Assembly (NCBI GenBank): GCA_913775525.1
Contig: CAJYLH010000044.1
Location: forward strand, 57,022 to 121,021
Direction of reading: 5' to 3'
DNA length: 64,000 bases
Source: an uncultured Chryseobacterium sp.
GTDB lineage: Bacteria; Bacteroidota; Bacteroidia; Flavobacteriales; Weeksellaceae
The position numbers and the translations under genes were made by a program. The stretch's first letter is position 1. Each line of letters starts with the position of its first letter. This document shows positions 38,039 to 49,364 of this stretch, in pieces. The notes beneath the pieces are model-generated. The model did not search any database and was not told where the DNA came from. It saw nothing but the letters and a program-made list of their open reading frames with translations.

Positions 38039-38737
38039 ATGACAAAAAACAAGACCAAGGAACGCTTTTTTCTAAAGATAAGCCCTCTGAAAAGGGGTAT
38101 TATAAGCCTTCTGGCTGCCGTGCTGGTTTTCTTTCTAACCTTCAGGCTGGACCTTAAGCCACTGATCATTCTCATTTTCTGCTGGCTTGCATTTTCTGTG
38201 GTTTTTCTGTTTCTGGACTGGCAGGTTATTCTCCACAGGAAAGTGGACGACATCCGTAAAAAAGCCAGGGCAGATGACGGAAATGCATTTTTTGTTTTTA
38301 CGACCATTATAGTCGCATCTTTAGCAAGCATGTTTGCCATCTTTTTCCTGGTTACTTCCAAAGATAAGGGAGTGCAGAAAGAAATCTATTTTCTGCCGGC
38401 TGTTCTCGGGGCTATAATCCTGTCCTGGATCATGGTGCAGACCCAATATATCTTTCATTATGCCCGGGAATACTATGATGAGGATACGTCAGGAAAAAAA
38501 AAGGAAATTGGCGGACTGGAGTTTCCGACAGAAGATAAAAACGAAATGTACCATCCTGACTATCTGGATTTCGCTTACTATTCGTTCTGTATGGGCTGTA
38601 CATTCCAGGTCTCTGATGTGAGCATTACATCAAGGAATTTAAGAAAAATAACGATGATCCACGGGCTGCTCGCTTTCTTCATGAATACTTTTGTAGTGGC
38701 GCTTACCATTAACCTGGTTGCAGGACTTAACAGTTAA
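38039..38737 (+). CDS. DUF1345 membrane protein
   Basis: A 232-residue integral membrane protein with five or six hydrophobic segments (for example about residues 17-34, 41-60, 80-105, 113-132 and 205-230). The segment YYSFCMGCTFQVSDVSITSR near residue 180 is characteristic of the DUF1345 family. The function of this family is not known. It stands alone with no obvious operon partner. Confidence 0.85.
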   Translation: MTKNKTKERFFLKISPLKRGIISLLAAVLVFFLTFRLDLKPLIILIFCWLAFSVVFLFLDWQVILHRKVDDIRKKARADDGNAFFVFTTIIVASLASMFAIFFLVTSKDKGVQKEIYFLPAVLGAIILSWIMVQTQYIFHYAREYYDEDTSGKKKEIGGLEFPTEDKNEMYHPDYLDFAYYSFCMGCTFQVSDVSITSRNLRKITMIHGLLAFFMNTFVVALTINLVAGLNS

Positions 38738-39058
38738 GAAAATCTGCTTCACATATTGTTCCTCCGGAACAAAGCAAAAATTTTTTAAAGGTAGCAAAGC
38801 GGTGCGGTAAAGCCGCTGATGAAGCAGACGGATTAGTCTTGCGCTTCATCAGATCAGCCTGCTGATCCTTTCTTTGCCTTCTGGGCATGTGCAGAGGAAA
38901 AGCAAACTTTGCGTGAAAAAATAGAATAAAAATTGGGATTACAAATAATACCTATTGGAAACTCCTAACCTTAAGATTGATATACAGAATTTCCGACATT
39001 CAATTCTCCTTCTCTAAACTATTGATCTGATTGATATTTCGGTCAACATGATTTCTGC
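38738..39058. other. 321 bp non-coding stretch with nested inverted repeats
   Basis: No gene is seen. At 38816-38852 CTGATGAAGC pairs with GCTTCATCAG, and directly after it GATCAGC pairs with GCTGATC (38852-38868). AGCGG and CCGCT also pair just before. This is more structure than one terminator needs and is not flanked by a target-site duplication that I can see. It may be a repeat element or a decayed gene. Confidence 0.45.
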
Positions 39059-39769
39059 CTAAAAATCGACCGTCTGAAAAGTCCAGTTGAAGGTATTAAT
39101 CAAAGTCAGCTTATTGACAGGCACCGGAAGGTCCGTCATTATTTCCAATGCTAAATTAGCCATCATGCTTCCCACGATTCCCGGTAAAGCACCCAATACG
39201 CCCAGACTGTCACAGTCGGGAATATATTCATCGGAAGGCGGTTCCGGAAAAATATCCCTGAGGTTCCGGCTGCCCTGACAATTAAAAACCGCAACCTGTC
39301 CGGAAAACCCGAGAATGCTTCCATAAACAAGAGGCTTTCCCAGCTTTACGCAGATATCATTGATTAAATATCTTGTTCTGAAATTATCGGACCCGTCAAC
39401 TATGATGTCATAGCGTGAAATAAGTTCCTCTGCATTGGTATTATCTATTTTCAGGTAATGTCCGGTAAAATTCACCTGATGGTTCAGGCTTTTAACGAAT
39501 TGTCTTGCACTTTCCACTTTGGCCATGCCGACAGAATGTTCCGTATGGACTACCTGCCGGTTCAAATTATGCAGCTCCACTGTATCAAAATCCATTACGC
39601 CCAATATACCGGTTCCTGCTGCAGCCAGGTACTGGATAACCGGGCTGGCCAGTCCTCCTGCACCTATTACCAGGACTTTAGCATTCATTATTTTCTTCTG
39701 TCCTTCTAAACCAATCTCTTCTATAAATATCTGCCGGCTGTACCGGGAAAACCGGTCTTCGTTATTCAT
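39059..39769 (-). CDS. thiF: ThiF/MoeB-type adenylyltransferase
   Basis: The last gene of the thiamine operon. It adenylates the C-terminus of ThiS before sulfur transfer. The nucleotide-binding loop is VIGAGGLASPVIQYL, and NLNRQVVHTE carries the arginine that contacts ATP; the aspartate in DGSDNFRTR binds the metal. The family usually has two CxxC zinc pairs; here the region after GSRNLRDIFPEPP has none and the protein ends early at 236 residues, so zinc is not bound in the standard way. The cysteine in PDCDSLGVLG may still act in transfer. Its start overlaps thiH by 8 bp. Confidence 0.85.
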   Translation of the reverse strand: MNNEDRFSRYSRQIFIEEIGLEGQKKIMNAKVLVIGAGGLASPVIQYLAAAGTGILGVMDFDTVELHNLNRQVVHTEHSVGMAKVESARQFVKSLNHQVNFTGHYLKIDNTNAEELISRYDIIVDGSDNFRTRYLINDICVKLGKPLVYGSILGFSGQVAVFNCQGSRNLRDIFPEPPSDEYIPDCDSLGVLGALPGIVGSMMANLALEIMTDLPVPVNKLTLINTFNWTFQTVDF

Positions 39770-40913
39770 TGTTCATAGTTGTGGTTGATTGAATTCCGCT
39801 GTAAACGGCATCCCAGTCTTTCATAACCGGGTCATAACCGGCATTCCTGATCATGGCCCTTATGTCTTCCATGCTTCTTTCATCACTGGTTTCAAACTGT
39901 TCCAGGGATTCTTTGTCTACGGCATAACCGCCTGGATTGGTTTTGGAAGCGGCGCTCATAGCGGTCGCTCCCAATGAGACGATATGATTCCTGAAGGTTT
40001 CATTTTCCCGGGTAGAAATGGAAATCTCCAGGTCTTCATTCCAGATGCGGTAGGCACATATTAACTGTAATAAATCTTTATCAGACATGATAAAATTCGG
40101 TTCAATAATTCCCTCTGCGGGCCGGAGCCTTGGAAATGATACCGAAAACCTGGACTTCCAGTACTGTTTCTGAAGGTAATCGATATGGAGCGCATTGAAA
40201 AAGCTGTCTACCCTCCAGTCTTCCAGGCCAAGCAGTACGCCTAGTCCGATTTTATGTATGCCTGCCCTTCCGACACGGTCCGGAGTATCAAGCCGGAAGT
40301 TGAAGTTTGATTTTTTGCCTTTCGGATGGTATTCTTTGTATACTTCCTGATGGTAAGTTTCCTGATACACCAGAACGGCATTCACTCCCGCATCATGAAG
40401 CAAACAATATTCTTCTTCCGACAATGGCTGAACTTCGATGGAAATATTAGCAAAATGCGGCCTTAATAACTTTATTGCATTTAGAAAATAGCTGACCCCA
40501 ACGGTCTTATTGGCTTCTCCGCTCACCAGCAATACATAGTTTACACCCATTGATTTTAAAACCGTCGCTTCAATCATAAGTTCTGTATCAGAGAGGGTTT
40601 TCCGTTTAATAGAATTATCCAGGCTAAAACCACAATAGGTACAGATGTTCTGGCACTCATTGCTGAGGTACAACGGGGCATACAGCTGGATGGTTTTCCC
40701 GAACCGCTTCCGGGTAAGCTGCTGCGCCAGCTTCGCCATAGTTTCCAGCTTGACGGATGCCGCCGGCGAAATCAGATTGATGAAATCATCCAGGCTCCTT
40801 TGTTGTTTACAAAGACTCCTTTCTACATCCTGAAGGGTTACTTTGTCCAGCCTCCGGCGTACCTGGTCCCATGAATACTGTTCAAAAACATCTATAAAAC
40901 TATTCATCGTCAT
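39762..40913 (-). CDS. thiH: 2-iminoacetate synthase ThiH
   Basis: Radical SAM enzyme that cleaves tyrosine to dehydroglycine, the precursor of the thiazole ring, in anaerobic-type thiamine synthesis. The cluster motif CX3CX2C is in [14 protein letters not shown] (about residues 100-107). The 383-residue length is normal. Use of ThiH instead of ThiO means the organism depends on SAM and tyrosine rather than on glycine oxidation. It overlaps thiG and thiF by 4 and 8 bp. Confidence 0.95.
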   Translation of the reverse strand: MTMNSFIDVFEQYSWDQVRRRLDKVTLQDVERSLCKQQRSLDDFINLISPAASVKLETMAKLAQQLTRKRFGKTIQLYAPLYLSNECQNICTYCGFSLDNSIKRKTLSDTELMIEATVLKSMGVNYVLLVSGEANKTVGVSYFLNAIKLLRPHFANISIEVQPLSEEEYCLLHDAGVNAVLVYQETYHQEVYKEYHPKGKKSNFNFRLDTPDRVGRAGIHKIGLGVLLGLEDWRVDSFFNALHIDYLQKQYWKSRFSVSFPRLRPAEGIIEPNFIMSDKDLLQLICAYRIWNEDLEISISTRENETFRNHIVSLGATAMSAASKTNPGGYAVDKESLEQFETSDERSMEDIRAMIRNAGYDPVMKDWDAVYSGIQSTTTMNNE

Positions 40914-41689
40914 TCAAATAAAAAAGAGGTCAGCGGACTTGAGGCTTCGGCATGGTGGGAGACAGCTCCTAAACCGGATTCAAACGCCCGTCTCCCTGCA
41001 ATAACGCCTTCTTTAAAAGCCACAGCCATCTGAACAGGATCTGCCGCTACGGCAATGGCAGTATTCACCAATACGGCATCGACGCCCATTTCCATAGCCT
41101 TGGCTGCATCTGAAGGTGCTCCAATCCCGGCATCTACCACCACCGGAACCCGGCTCTGGCTGATAATAATTTCCAGGAAATCCATTGTCCGCAGTCCTTT
41201 ATTCGTTCCGATAGGTGCGCCTAATGGCATGACTACGGCTGTTCCGGCATCTTCCAGCCGTTTGCACAGCACCGGATCGGCATGGATATATGGCATGACC
41301 ACAAATCCGAGTCTGGCCAGTTCCTCTGTAGCGTAGAGGGTTTCAATAGGATCGGGCAACAGGTATTTCGGATCCGGGTGGATTTCCAGCTTTACCCAGT
41401 CCGTTTCCAATGCTTCCCTGGCCAGTTGTGCTGCCAGTACTGCTTCCTGAGCAGTTCGGGCTCCGGAAGTATTGGGCAGCAGATGGATGTTGGCAGGCTG
41501 TAGTGCGGCAAGCAGGTCATCATCTTCCGCAGAAGCGGCATCAATTCTCTTCAATGCCATAGTGACCATTTGTGATTCTGATGCTATGATGGATTGAGTC
41601 ATGATTTCAGGACTTCCGAACTTTCCGGTTCCCAGGAAAAGCCTGGAACTGAAGGTGCGCCCTGCTATGGTTAAATTTGGGGTTTTCAT
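40910..41689 (-). CDS. thiG: Thiazole synthase ThiG
   Basis: Joins deoxyxylulose 5-phosphate, dehydroglycine and the ThiS thiocarboxylate to the thiazole phosphate. The TIM-barrel enzyme has 259 residues. It starts [17 protein letters not shown], includes [17 protein letters not shown] where the Schiff-base lysine lies, and [10 protein letters not shown] near the phosphate site. It overlaps both neighbours by 4 bp. Confidence 0.95.
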   Translation of the reverse strand: MKTPNLTIAGRTFSSRLFLGTGKFGSPEIMTQSIIASESQMVTMALKRIDAASAEDDDLLAALQPANIHLLPNTSGARTAQEAVLAAQLAREALETDWVKLEIHPDPKYLLPDPIETLYATEELARLGFVVMPYIHADPVLCKRLEDAGTAVVMPLGAPIGTNKGLRTMDFLEIIISQSRVPVVVDAGIGAPSDAAKAMEMGVDAVLVNTAIAVAADPVQMAVAFKEGVIAGRRAFESGLGAVSHHAEASSPLTSFLFE

Positions 41690-42300
41690 TGTAACGCTGT
41701 TTTAAATTGGCTTATTAGTGATGGGTTCTGGGTAATCTGCCCTGAAACAGCTACTCCGTAAATGCCTGCTGGCAGTAAAAATTCAATATCGTCAAGGGTA
41801 ATTCCTCCGATGGCGAAAATCTTCGGGATTTCTATTTCCTCCGACTGCAATTCATGTATGATTTCAAAATAGCCTTTGAAACCTAAGACCGGGCTTAGCT
41901 TTTCTTTGGTAGCCGTGAACCGCAATGGTCCCAGACCGATATAGTCACAGCCTTCCTGTATTCTCTGTACAACATCTGCCGCTGTATTTGCAGTCCCGCC
42001 GATGATCTTATCATGACCCAAAATATGCGTTGCTGATGCTACCGACTGGTCTTCCAAGCCTAAATGAACGCCATCAGCGTCTATCTGCCTGGCAACCTGG
42101 ACATGATCATTGACGATGCATACAGCGCCATAATCCGAGCATAGCCGTTTAGAAGTTTCACAAAGGCTCATCAATTCTTCCGGTGATGCATTTTTCCATC
42201 GCACCTGGACCCATCGGATGCCATGATCCAGTGCAGTGCTGATGTTATTCTCCTGCTCGATCCGGGTTGTTCCCTGTGTTATATACTGTAATTTTTCCAT
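41686..42300 (-). CDS. thiE: Thiamine phosphate synthase ThiE, copy 1
   Basis: Couples the pyrimidine and thiazole halves to thiamine phosphate. The 204-residue TIM barrel has [14 protein letters not shown], then [20 protein letters not shown] with HLGLED, and the diphosphate-binding [12 protein letters not shown]. It ends at [11 protein letters not shown]. It precedes thiG with a 4 bp overlap. A second gene of the same family lies two genes upstream. Confidence 0.92.
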   Translation of the reverse strand: MEKLQYITQGTTRIEQENNISTALDHGIRWVQVRWKNASPEELMSLCETSKRLCSDYGAVCIVNDHVQVARQIDADGVHLGLEDQSVASATHILGHDKIIGGTANTAADVVQRIQEGCDYIGLGPLRFTATKEKLSPVLGFKGYFEIIHELQSEEIEIPKIFAIGGITLDDIEFLLPAGIYGVAVSGQITQNPSLISQFKTALQ

Positions 42301-42303
42301 TTT

Positions 42304-43013
42304 TTACGAGTGGTATCCTACTAAAGAAGGATTGCTTTTTAAATAGTGTTCAACATATAATTTTGCTTTCCTGCATGCCGTTTCTGTATCTTCTCCCCTG
42401 GCCAGCCAGCTGGCAATTGCCGAAGAAAGCACACAACCTGATCCATGTTTGGGAGTATATAACCGGCTTTCATCTGAAGGCTGAAGGGGTATTTTCATTC
42501 CATGCAGCAGCAGAACATCAGTTCCCGGCCGGTCTGTCCGGTGCCCGCCTTTCATCAGAACGGAACATATATTTTCCTGAAACAGATGATTGTCAGTAAG
42601 CACCTGGTATTCATTCCAGTTAGGCGTTACAAGGCTTAATTTATCCATGACTTTATCCAGCTGTGCAAGCGTGTCAAGGTCAAAAAAGGCAAATTCCGAA
42701 GTGCTTTTCAGAACCGGATCCCAGATAACTTTTATTTTTGCATTGATCCTGATAATCATTTCCAGGATTTCACCCAGCATAGCTGCATCTTTCACGACAC
42801 CGATCTTCACTGTCTGAACAGGATATTTCTTCAGGAGAAGCTCTGCTGTTCTTGTGATGGACTCCATTGGCTGCCACTCTAAGTCTAAGCAGTCAGACTC
42901 TGTCTGTACAGTTATGGCAGTACAGACGGCAAGTCCGGATGTTTGCAGCTGCTCCATGGTTTTGATGTCAGCAAGTACTCCTGCCCCCCCACTCGGATCG
43001 TATCCGGCAATGG

Positions 43014-43041
<28 letters not shown>
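42304..43041 (-). CDS. thiD: Hydroxymethylpyrimidine (phosphate) kinase ThiD
   Basis: Phosphorylates the pyrimidine precursor twice. The 245-residue ribokinase-fold protein starts with TIAGYDPSGGAGVLADIKTM, and the active-site stretch is KHGSGCVLSSAIASWLARG. The start at 43041 overlaps thiE2 by 28 bp; a shorter start at 43017 would give the classic ATGA overlap, and the longer one is chosen since relatives begin with a similar tail before TIAG. It lies 3 bp above thiE. Confidence 0.93.
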
Positions 43042-45643
<2,602 letters not shown>

Positions 45644-45702
45644 TTACATACACTTTAGGAATGGCTGTTATTGTACAATAGAATGTACAGCAAAAGTCAT
45701 CT

Positions 45703-45779
45703 ACTTTTCCCTACGCTGGTATGATCCAGATCAGGTTCAAAGGGTAAAATCTCAGTCTGTTGATACAGACACCCCTAAA
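45703..45779 (-). promoter_or_regulatory. TPP riboswitch of the thiamine operon
   Basis: On the minus strand the leader holds TAGGGGTGTC, then ACTGAGATTTTACCC, then GAACCTGATCTGGATCATACC and the closing AGCGTAGGGAAA. These are the conserved P1-P4 parts of the THI element. It precedes thiS and should shut the whole operon down when thiamine pyrophosphate is high. Confidence 0.95.
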
Positions 45780-46009
45780 GTTGGAAGCGAAGTTAATTAT
45801 TTTTTCAGAACAGGCAATGCATTATTGAAAATAAACATGGAAAAAATCAATATTATTTTCCACATTGATAAGAAATAATTTCCAACTTCATAAATTAATA
45901 TTACTTTTGCCGAAACGGCTATTGCGTATTGACTTCGTACAACACGGAGCCTGCCATCAAAGGCAATAAGCAGGAATCCAGCCGGTTTAACTTAATAAAA
46001 ATAATAAAC

Positions 46010-46558
46010 ATGAAAAGAAAATTATTAATGGTGCTGATCCCGATGGCATCCCTGATGTATGCTCAGGAAAACGCATCCGGACAAAAATCATTTTTTGGTG
46101 TACAGGCAGGCCTTTTCGGGGTTAATGTCTATAATGAATACAGCATAAAAGAAAACTTTATCCTGAGGACAGACATAGATTTTTCTCCTTCCATATGGGG
46201 CGGTGACCTGTACACTAAGACAGGCTTTGCCGTTGCGCCTGAACTGAGAGTTTCTCCCAAATGGTATTATAATCTGGACAAAAGAAAAGCGGATTCAAAA
46301 AACACAGCCTATAATGCAGCCAATTATCTGGCCGCCAAAATAGGATTCGTCCCTGATTTCCTTTTGATTTCCAATGTAGACGGCATTAAGGTGAACCCAA
46401 TGATCTCGCTTGTGCCGACATGGGGACTGAGAAGGAATTTTGCGCAAAATTTCAATTATGAACTGCAGCTGGGATTAGGAGTGGGTAAAATATTGAAGTC
46501 CGGATATGACATCCAGGCGGTTCCCAATCTGAGCTTTAAAATAGGCTATGATTTCTAA
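46010..46558 (+). CDS. Small outer-membrane beta-barrel protein
   Basis: A protein of about 182 residues with a signal peptide ending at MYAQ. The body has the amphipathic strands of a porin-like barrel (GLFGVNVYNEYSIKENFILR, LGLGVGKILKS, LSFKIGYDF at the end). It ends with the aromatic residue expected for the last strand. It lies alone on the plus strand next to the thiamine operon. The family is not named. Confidence 0.75.
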   Translation: MKRKLLMVLIPMASLMYAQENASGQKSFFGVQAGLFGVNVYNEYSIKENFILRTDIDFSPSIWGGDLYTKTGFAVAPELRVSPKWYYNLDKRKADSKNTAYNAANYLAAKIGFVPDFLLISNVDGIKVNPMISLVPTWGLRRNFAQNFNYELQLGLGVGKILKSGYDIQAVPNLSFKIGYDF

Positions 46559-46577
46559 AGCATCAATCGATTATTTA

Positions 46578-46608
46578 AGACCGGGGCAGTACTTGTTCCG
46601 GTTTTTTT
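46578..46608 (+). terminator. Terminator of the small barrel gene
   Basis: ACCGG and CCGGT pair around GGCAGTACTTGTT, followed by seven T. It lies 20 bp after the stop. Confidence 0.6.
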
Positions 46609-46630
46609 ATACCTGTAGATGAAGGGCATG

Positions 46631-46662
46631 AAAAAGGGACCGTCAAGTACTGACAGCCCCTG
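46631..46662 (-). terminator. Terminator of the RluA gene
   Basis: On the minus strand GGGGCTGTCA pairs with TGACGGTCCC around GTACT, with a T-run at its 3' end. It lies 20 bp below the RluA stop. Confidence 0.7.
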
Positions 46663-46681
46663 AAATATTTTGAACATAAGC

Positions 46682-47368
46682 TTATTTCGATCTGGCTTCA
46701 CAAGCCTGCCAGATGGCATCCTGGCCGGGAACCGGAGCTGTAATTTCAATATTCTCTTTCGTCACCGGATGAATGAATTCCAGCTTCCTGGCATGGAGGT
46801 AAATACCGCCGTCAGTATTGGAACGCGGTGAGCCGTATTTCAGGTCGCCTTTGATAGGAATCCCGGTTTTGGACAGTTGTGCACGGATCTGATGGTGCCT
46901 TCCGGTTTCCAAATCAATTTCCAACAGCATATAATGATCCAGTGACTGGATTATATGATAGGTTAGGATTGCCTCCTTGGCTCCTTCTGTCGGCTTTGGG
47001 AAAATAATGGCTTTATTATTTTTTTCATTCTTTTTCAGGTAATGAACCAGACGCTGACTTTGCGGAAGAGGTTCTTTAGGGACTACTGCCCAGTAGGTCT
47101 TTTTAATCTCCCTGTTCTTCACCATCTGCGTTAACCTGGATAAAGCCTTGGAGGTTTTGGCATAAATAACCAGCCCGGAAGTAGGCCGATCGATACGGTG
47201 TACCAGACCCAGGAAAACATTGCCAGGCTTATCGTCTCTTTTTTTAATGTGATTCTTGATGGATTCCAGCAGGGATTCATCCCCTGTCTTGTCACCCTGA
47301 ACCAGCTGCCCTACCTTTTTGTTGATGACCAGGAGATGGTTATCTTCATATACGATCTGTTCTTCCAT
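46682..47368 (-). CDS. RluA-family pseudouridine synthase
   Basis: A 228-residue enzyme that isomerises uridine to pseudouridine in rRNA or tRNA. The catalytic aspartate is in HRIDRPTSGLVIYAK, and the active-site Y/K region is in ETGRHHQIRAQLSKTG. No S4 domain is present at the N-terminus, so it resembles the shorter RluA/C-like subgroup. The substrate base cannot be told from sequence. It is co-directional with the membrane protein and panB. Confidence 0.9.
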   Translation of the reverse strand: MEEQIVYEDNHLLVINKKVGQLVQGDKTGDESLLESIKNHIKKRDDKPGNVFLGLVHRIDRPTSGLVIYAKTSKALSRLTQMVKNREIKKTYWAVVPKEPLPQSQRLVHYLKKNEKNNKAIIFPKPTEGAKEAILTYHIIQSLDHYMLLEIDLETGRHHQIRAQLSKTGIPIKGDLKYGSPRSNTDGGIYLHARKLEFIHPVTKENIEITAPVPGQDAIWQACEARSK

Positions 47369-47371
47369 ATA

Positions 47372-47695
47372 TTACCGGCGGAAATTTGACCTGTTAGACA
47401 GTGAAACAATGACACCGATCAGCAGCCCCAGCGTCTTCATGCCCGAAATCCTGGATTCCAGCGGGAGTAAAGCACCGATAAAGCACAGAGCAGCAGCTGC
47501 ATACATCGCATAAATAAATTTCCTGTCAAAAAGAATCTGTGCCTGCAAAACGAAGCTTACCGAAATAAATATATAGAACATCCTGGCAGACAGGAATGTA
47601 TTAACATCCTGGGGAAACAGGCGGAACCATCCTGCAGCGAGGCACAAAACGGCAATAATGGAAATGACTCCCTGAGCCAATGCAATATTCTTCAT
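47372..47695 (-). CDS. Small multi-pass membrane protein
   Basis: A 107-residue protein with three or four hydrophobic segments (about residues 6-24, 33-52, 60-78 and 86-100). No catalytic motif is visible. It begins 1 bp overlapping the panB stop and ends 3 bp above the RluA start, so the three genes form one operon. The function is unknown. Confidence 0.7.
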   Translation of the reverse strand: MKNIALAQGVISIIAVLCLAAGWFRLFPQDVNTFLSARMFYIFISVSFVLQAQILFDRKFIYAMYAAAALCFIGALLPLESRISGMKTLGLLIGVIVSLSNRSNFRR

Positions 47696-48510
47696 TAATA
47701 ACTTTCGTTTTCATTGGGGAAATCAACATTCTTCACGTCTTTTACATACTGGGCTACCGCACCGGTAATTTCAGTATAGAGATCAAGGTACCTGCGTAAG
47801 AATTTAGGGCTGAATCCCTTATTCATGCCCACCATGTCATGGTAGACCAGAACCTGTCCGTCACAATGAGGTCCGGCACCGATCCCGATGGTTGGAATAG
47901 AGATGCTTTCCGACACTTTTTTAGCCAGGTCAGCAGGAATCTTTTCCAGAACGACTGAAAAACATCCCAATTCTTCCAGAAGCTGTGCATCACTAATAAG
48001 CTTTTCTGCTTCTGCATCTTCTTTTGCCCTAACTTTATAAGTCCCGAATTTATAGATGGACTGAGGGGTCAGTCCCAGGTGGCCCATCACAGGAATACCT
48101 GCATTAATGATTTTTTTGATGGATTTTGAAATTTCTTTGCCGCCTTCAATCTTTACGGCATGGGCACCGCCTTCCTTCATCATCCTTACGGCGGATTCCA
48201 GTGCCTTTTCAGGGTTGCTCTGATAGGTCCCGAACGGAAGATCAGCCACCACCAGTGCACGGTCTGTCCCCCTTACCACACTCTGGGCATGGTAAATCAT
48301 CTGATCCAGCGTAATCGGCAGGGTGGTCTCAAAACCGGCCATTACATTGGCTGCCGAATCACCGATCAGAACGGCATCAATACCTCCGGCATCCACCATT
48401 TTCGCCGTGGTGAAGTCATAGGCAGTAAGCATGGTTATTTTTTCCTTATCGAATTTCATTTTCCGTAAGGTTTCAGTCGTAACTTTCTTGATTTCAGAAT
48501 GAACAGACAT
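47695..48510 (-). CDS. panB: 3-methyl-2-oxobutanoate hydroxymethyltransferase
   Basis: First step of pantothenate synthesis: it adds a hydroxymethyl group to ketoisovalerate. The 271-residue TIM-barrel enzyme has [20 protein letters not shown] with the metal-binding DS in [10 protein letters not shown], then [19 protein letters not shown], and [15 protein letters not shown]. It is the first gene of a three-gene unit. No panC or panD lies nearby. Confidence 0.96.
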   Translation of the reverse strand: MSVHSEIKKVTTETLRKMKFDKEKITMLTAYDFTTAKMVDAGGIDAVLIGDSAANVMAGFETTLPITLDQMIYHAQSVVRGTDRALVVADLPFGTYQSNPEKALESAVRMMKEGGAHAVKIEGGKEISKSIKKIINAGIPVMGHLGLTPQSIYKFGTYKVRAKEDAEAEKLISDAQLLEELGCFSVVLEKIPADLAKKVSESISIPTIGIGAGPHCDGQVLVYHDMVGMNKGFSPKFLRRYLDLYTEITGAVAQYVKDVKNVDFPNENESY

Positions 48511-48530
48511 AATAGATCTATATTAAAGTT

Positions 48531-48552
48531 AAAAAGTCGGCTTTCGCCGACC
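48531..48552 (-). terminator. Terminator of the Crp/Fnr gene
   Basis: On the minus strand GTCGGC pairs with GCCGAC around GAAA, a stable tetraloop, followed by five T. It lies 16 bp below the stop. Confidence 0.85.
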
Positions 48553-48567
48553 TGTATGTGGATGAAA

Positions 48568-49293
48568 TTATAAAACTACGTGACCGAGTTTCATGAGTTT
48601 GTCGTGGTTGAGAATTTTAATGTTCCGGCCGTCGACTTCAATCAGATTGTCCTGTTTGAACTCTGAGATCAGGCGGATGGCACTTTCTGTAGCAGTTCCG
48701 ATAATATTGGCGATCTCTTCCCTGGTAAGGGAGATTTTAATGAATCCTTCAGGATCAACGCCCAGCTTCTGCTCAAGCAGGATCAGGATTTCCGCAAGCC
48801 TTTCGCGCACCGTTTTCTGAGCCAGGAAAGTAATGGTATTGGAGGATTCCCCAAGTTCATAAGAGATTTTCTGCAGCATGGCAAATGAAAGCTGAGGATC
48901 TACTTCCAGAAGGTGCATAAAGATGTCCGAAGGCAGAAAAGTACATTCAATGTCTGTCATCGCCTCAGCCTTTGCCTGGAAATTTTCCCCGCAAAGTAAA
49001 GAACGGTAGCCTATGATATCGCCTTCTTTGATAAATCTAAGAATCTGGTCTTTTCCGAATGCTCCGGATTTGGATAATTTAGCAGCCCCTTTTTCCAAAA
49101 AATAAACCCCTTTCGGAGTTTCTCCATCCTCAAAAATAGTATCATGTTTCTGAAAGCTGAGTTTCTTCTTGCCCTTGATGTATTTATCGAAATCTGCACT
49201 GGAAAGTCTTTCCTTGAATGATTTATCATTAAAAACCCTGGCAAACCTCTCTTCAATAGCAATCTGTTGTTCCTGCGACATTTTATATGACAT
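48568..49293 (-). CDS. Crp/Fnr-family transcriptional regulator
   Basis: A 241-residue regulator with a cyclic-nucleotide-binding-like N-terminal domain (FLEKGAAKLSKSG, FIKEGDIIGYRSL) and a C-terminal helix-turn-helix (LTREEIANIIGTATESAIRL). It lacks the N-terminal cysteine set of E. coli FNR, so it does not bind a cluster in that way. It is divergent from the copper ATPase gene of the cbb3 cluster and probably controls those genes, like FixK. A matching palindrome lies before ccoS. An in-frame ATG at 49281 is also possible. Confidence 0.88.
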   Translation of the reverse strand: MSYKMSQEQQIAIEERFARVFNDKSFKERLSSADFDKYIKGKKKLSFQKHDTIFEDGETPKGVYFLEKGAAKLSKSGAFGKDQILRFIKEGDIIGYRSLLCGENFQAKAEAMTDIECTFLPSDIFMHLLEVDPQLSFAMLQKISYELGESSNTITFLAQKTVRERLAEILILLEQKLGVDPEGFIKISLTREEIANIIGTATESAIRLISEFKQDNLIEVDGRNIKILNHDKLMKLGHVVL

Positions 49294-49342
49294 TTATCAC
49301 AAAAATAGAACATTTTGATTCGATAAACAAAAAAATTTGTTA

Positions 49343-49350
49343 TAATTTTG
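49343..49350 (+). promoter_or_regulatory. Candidate -7 box of ccoI
   Basis: TAATTTTG matches TAnnTTTG 15 bp before the ATG at 49365. The leader would be very short. Confidence 0.35.
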
Positions 49351-49364
49351 TATCTCAATATTTT

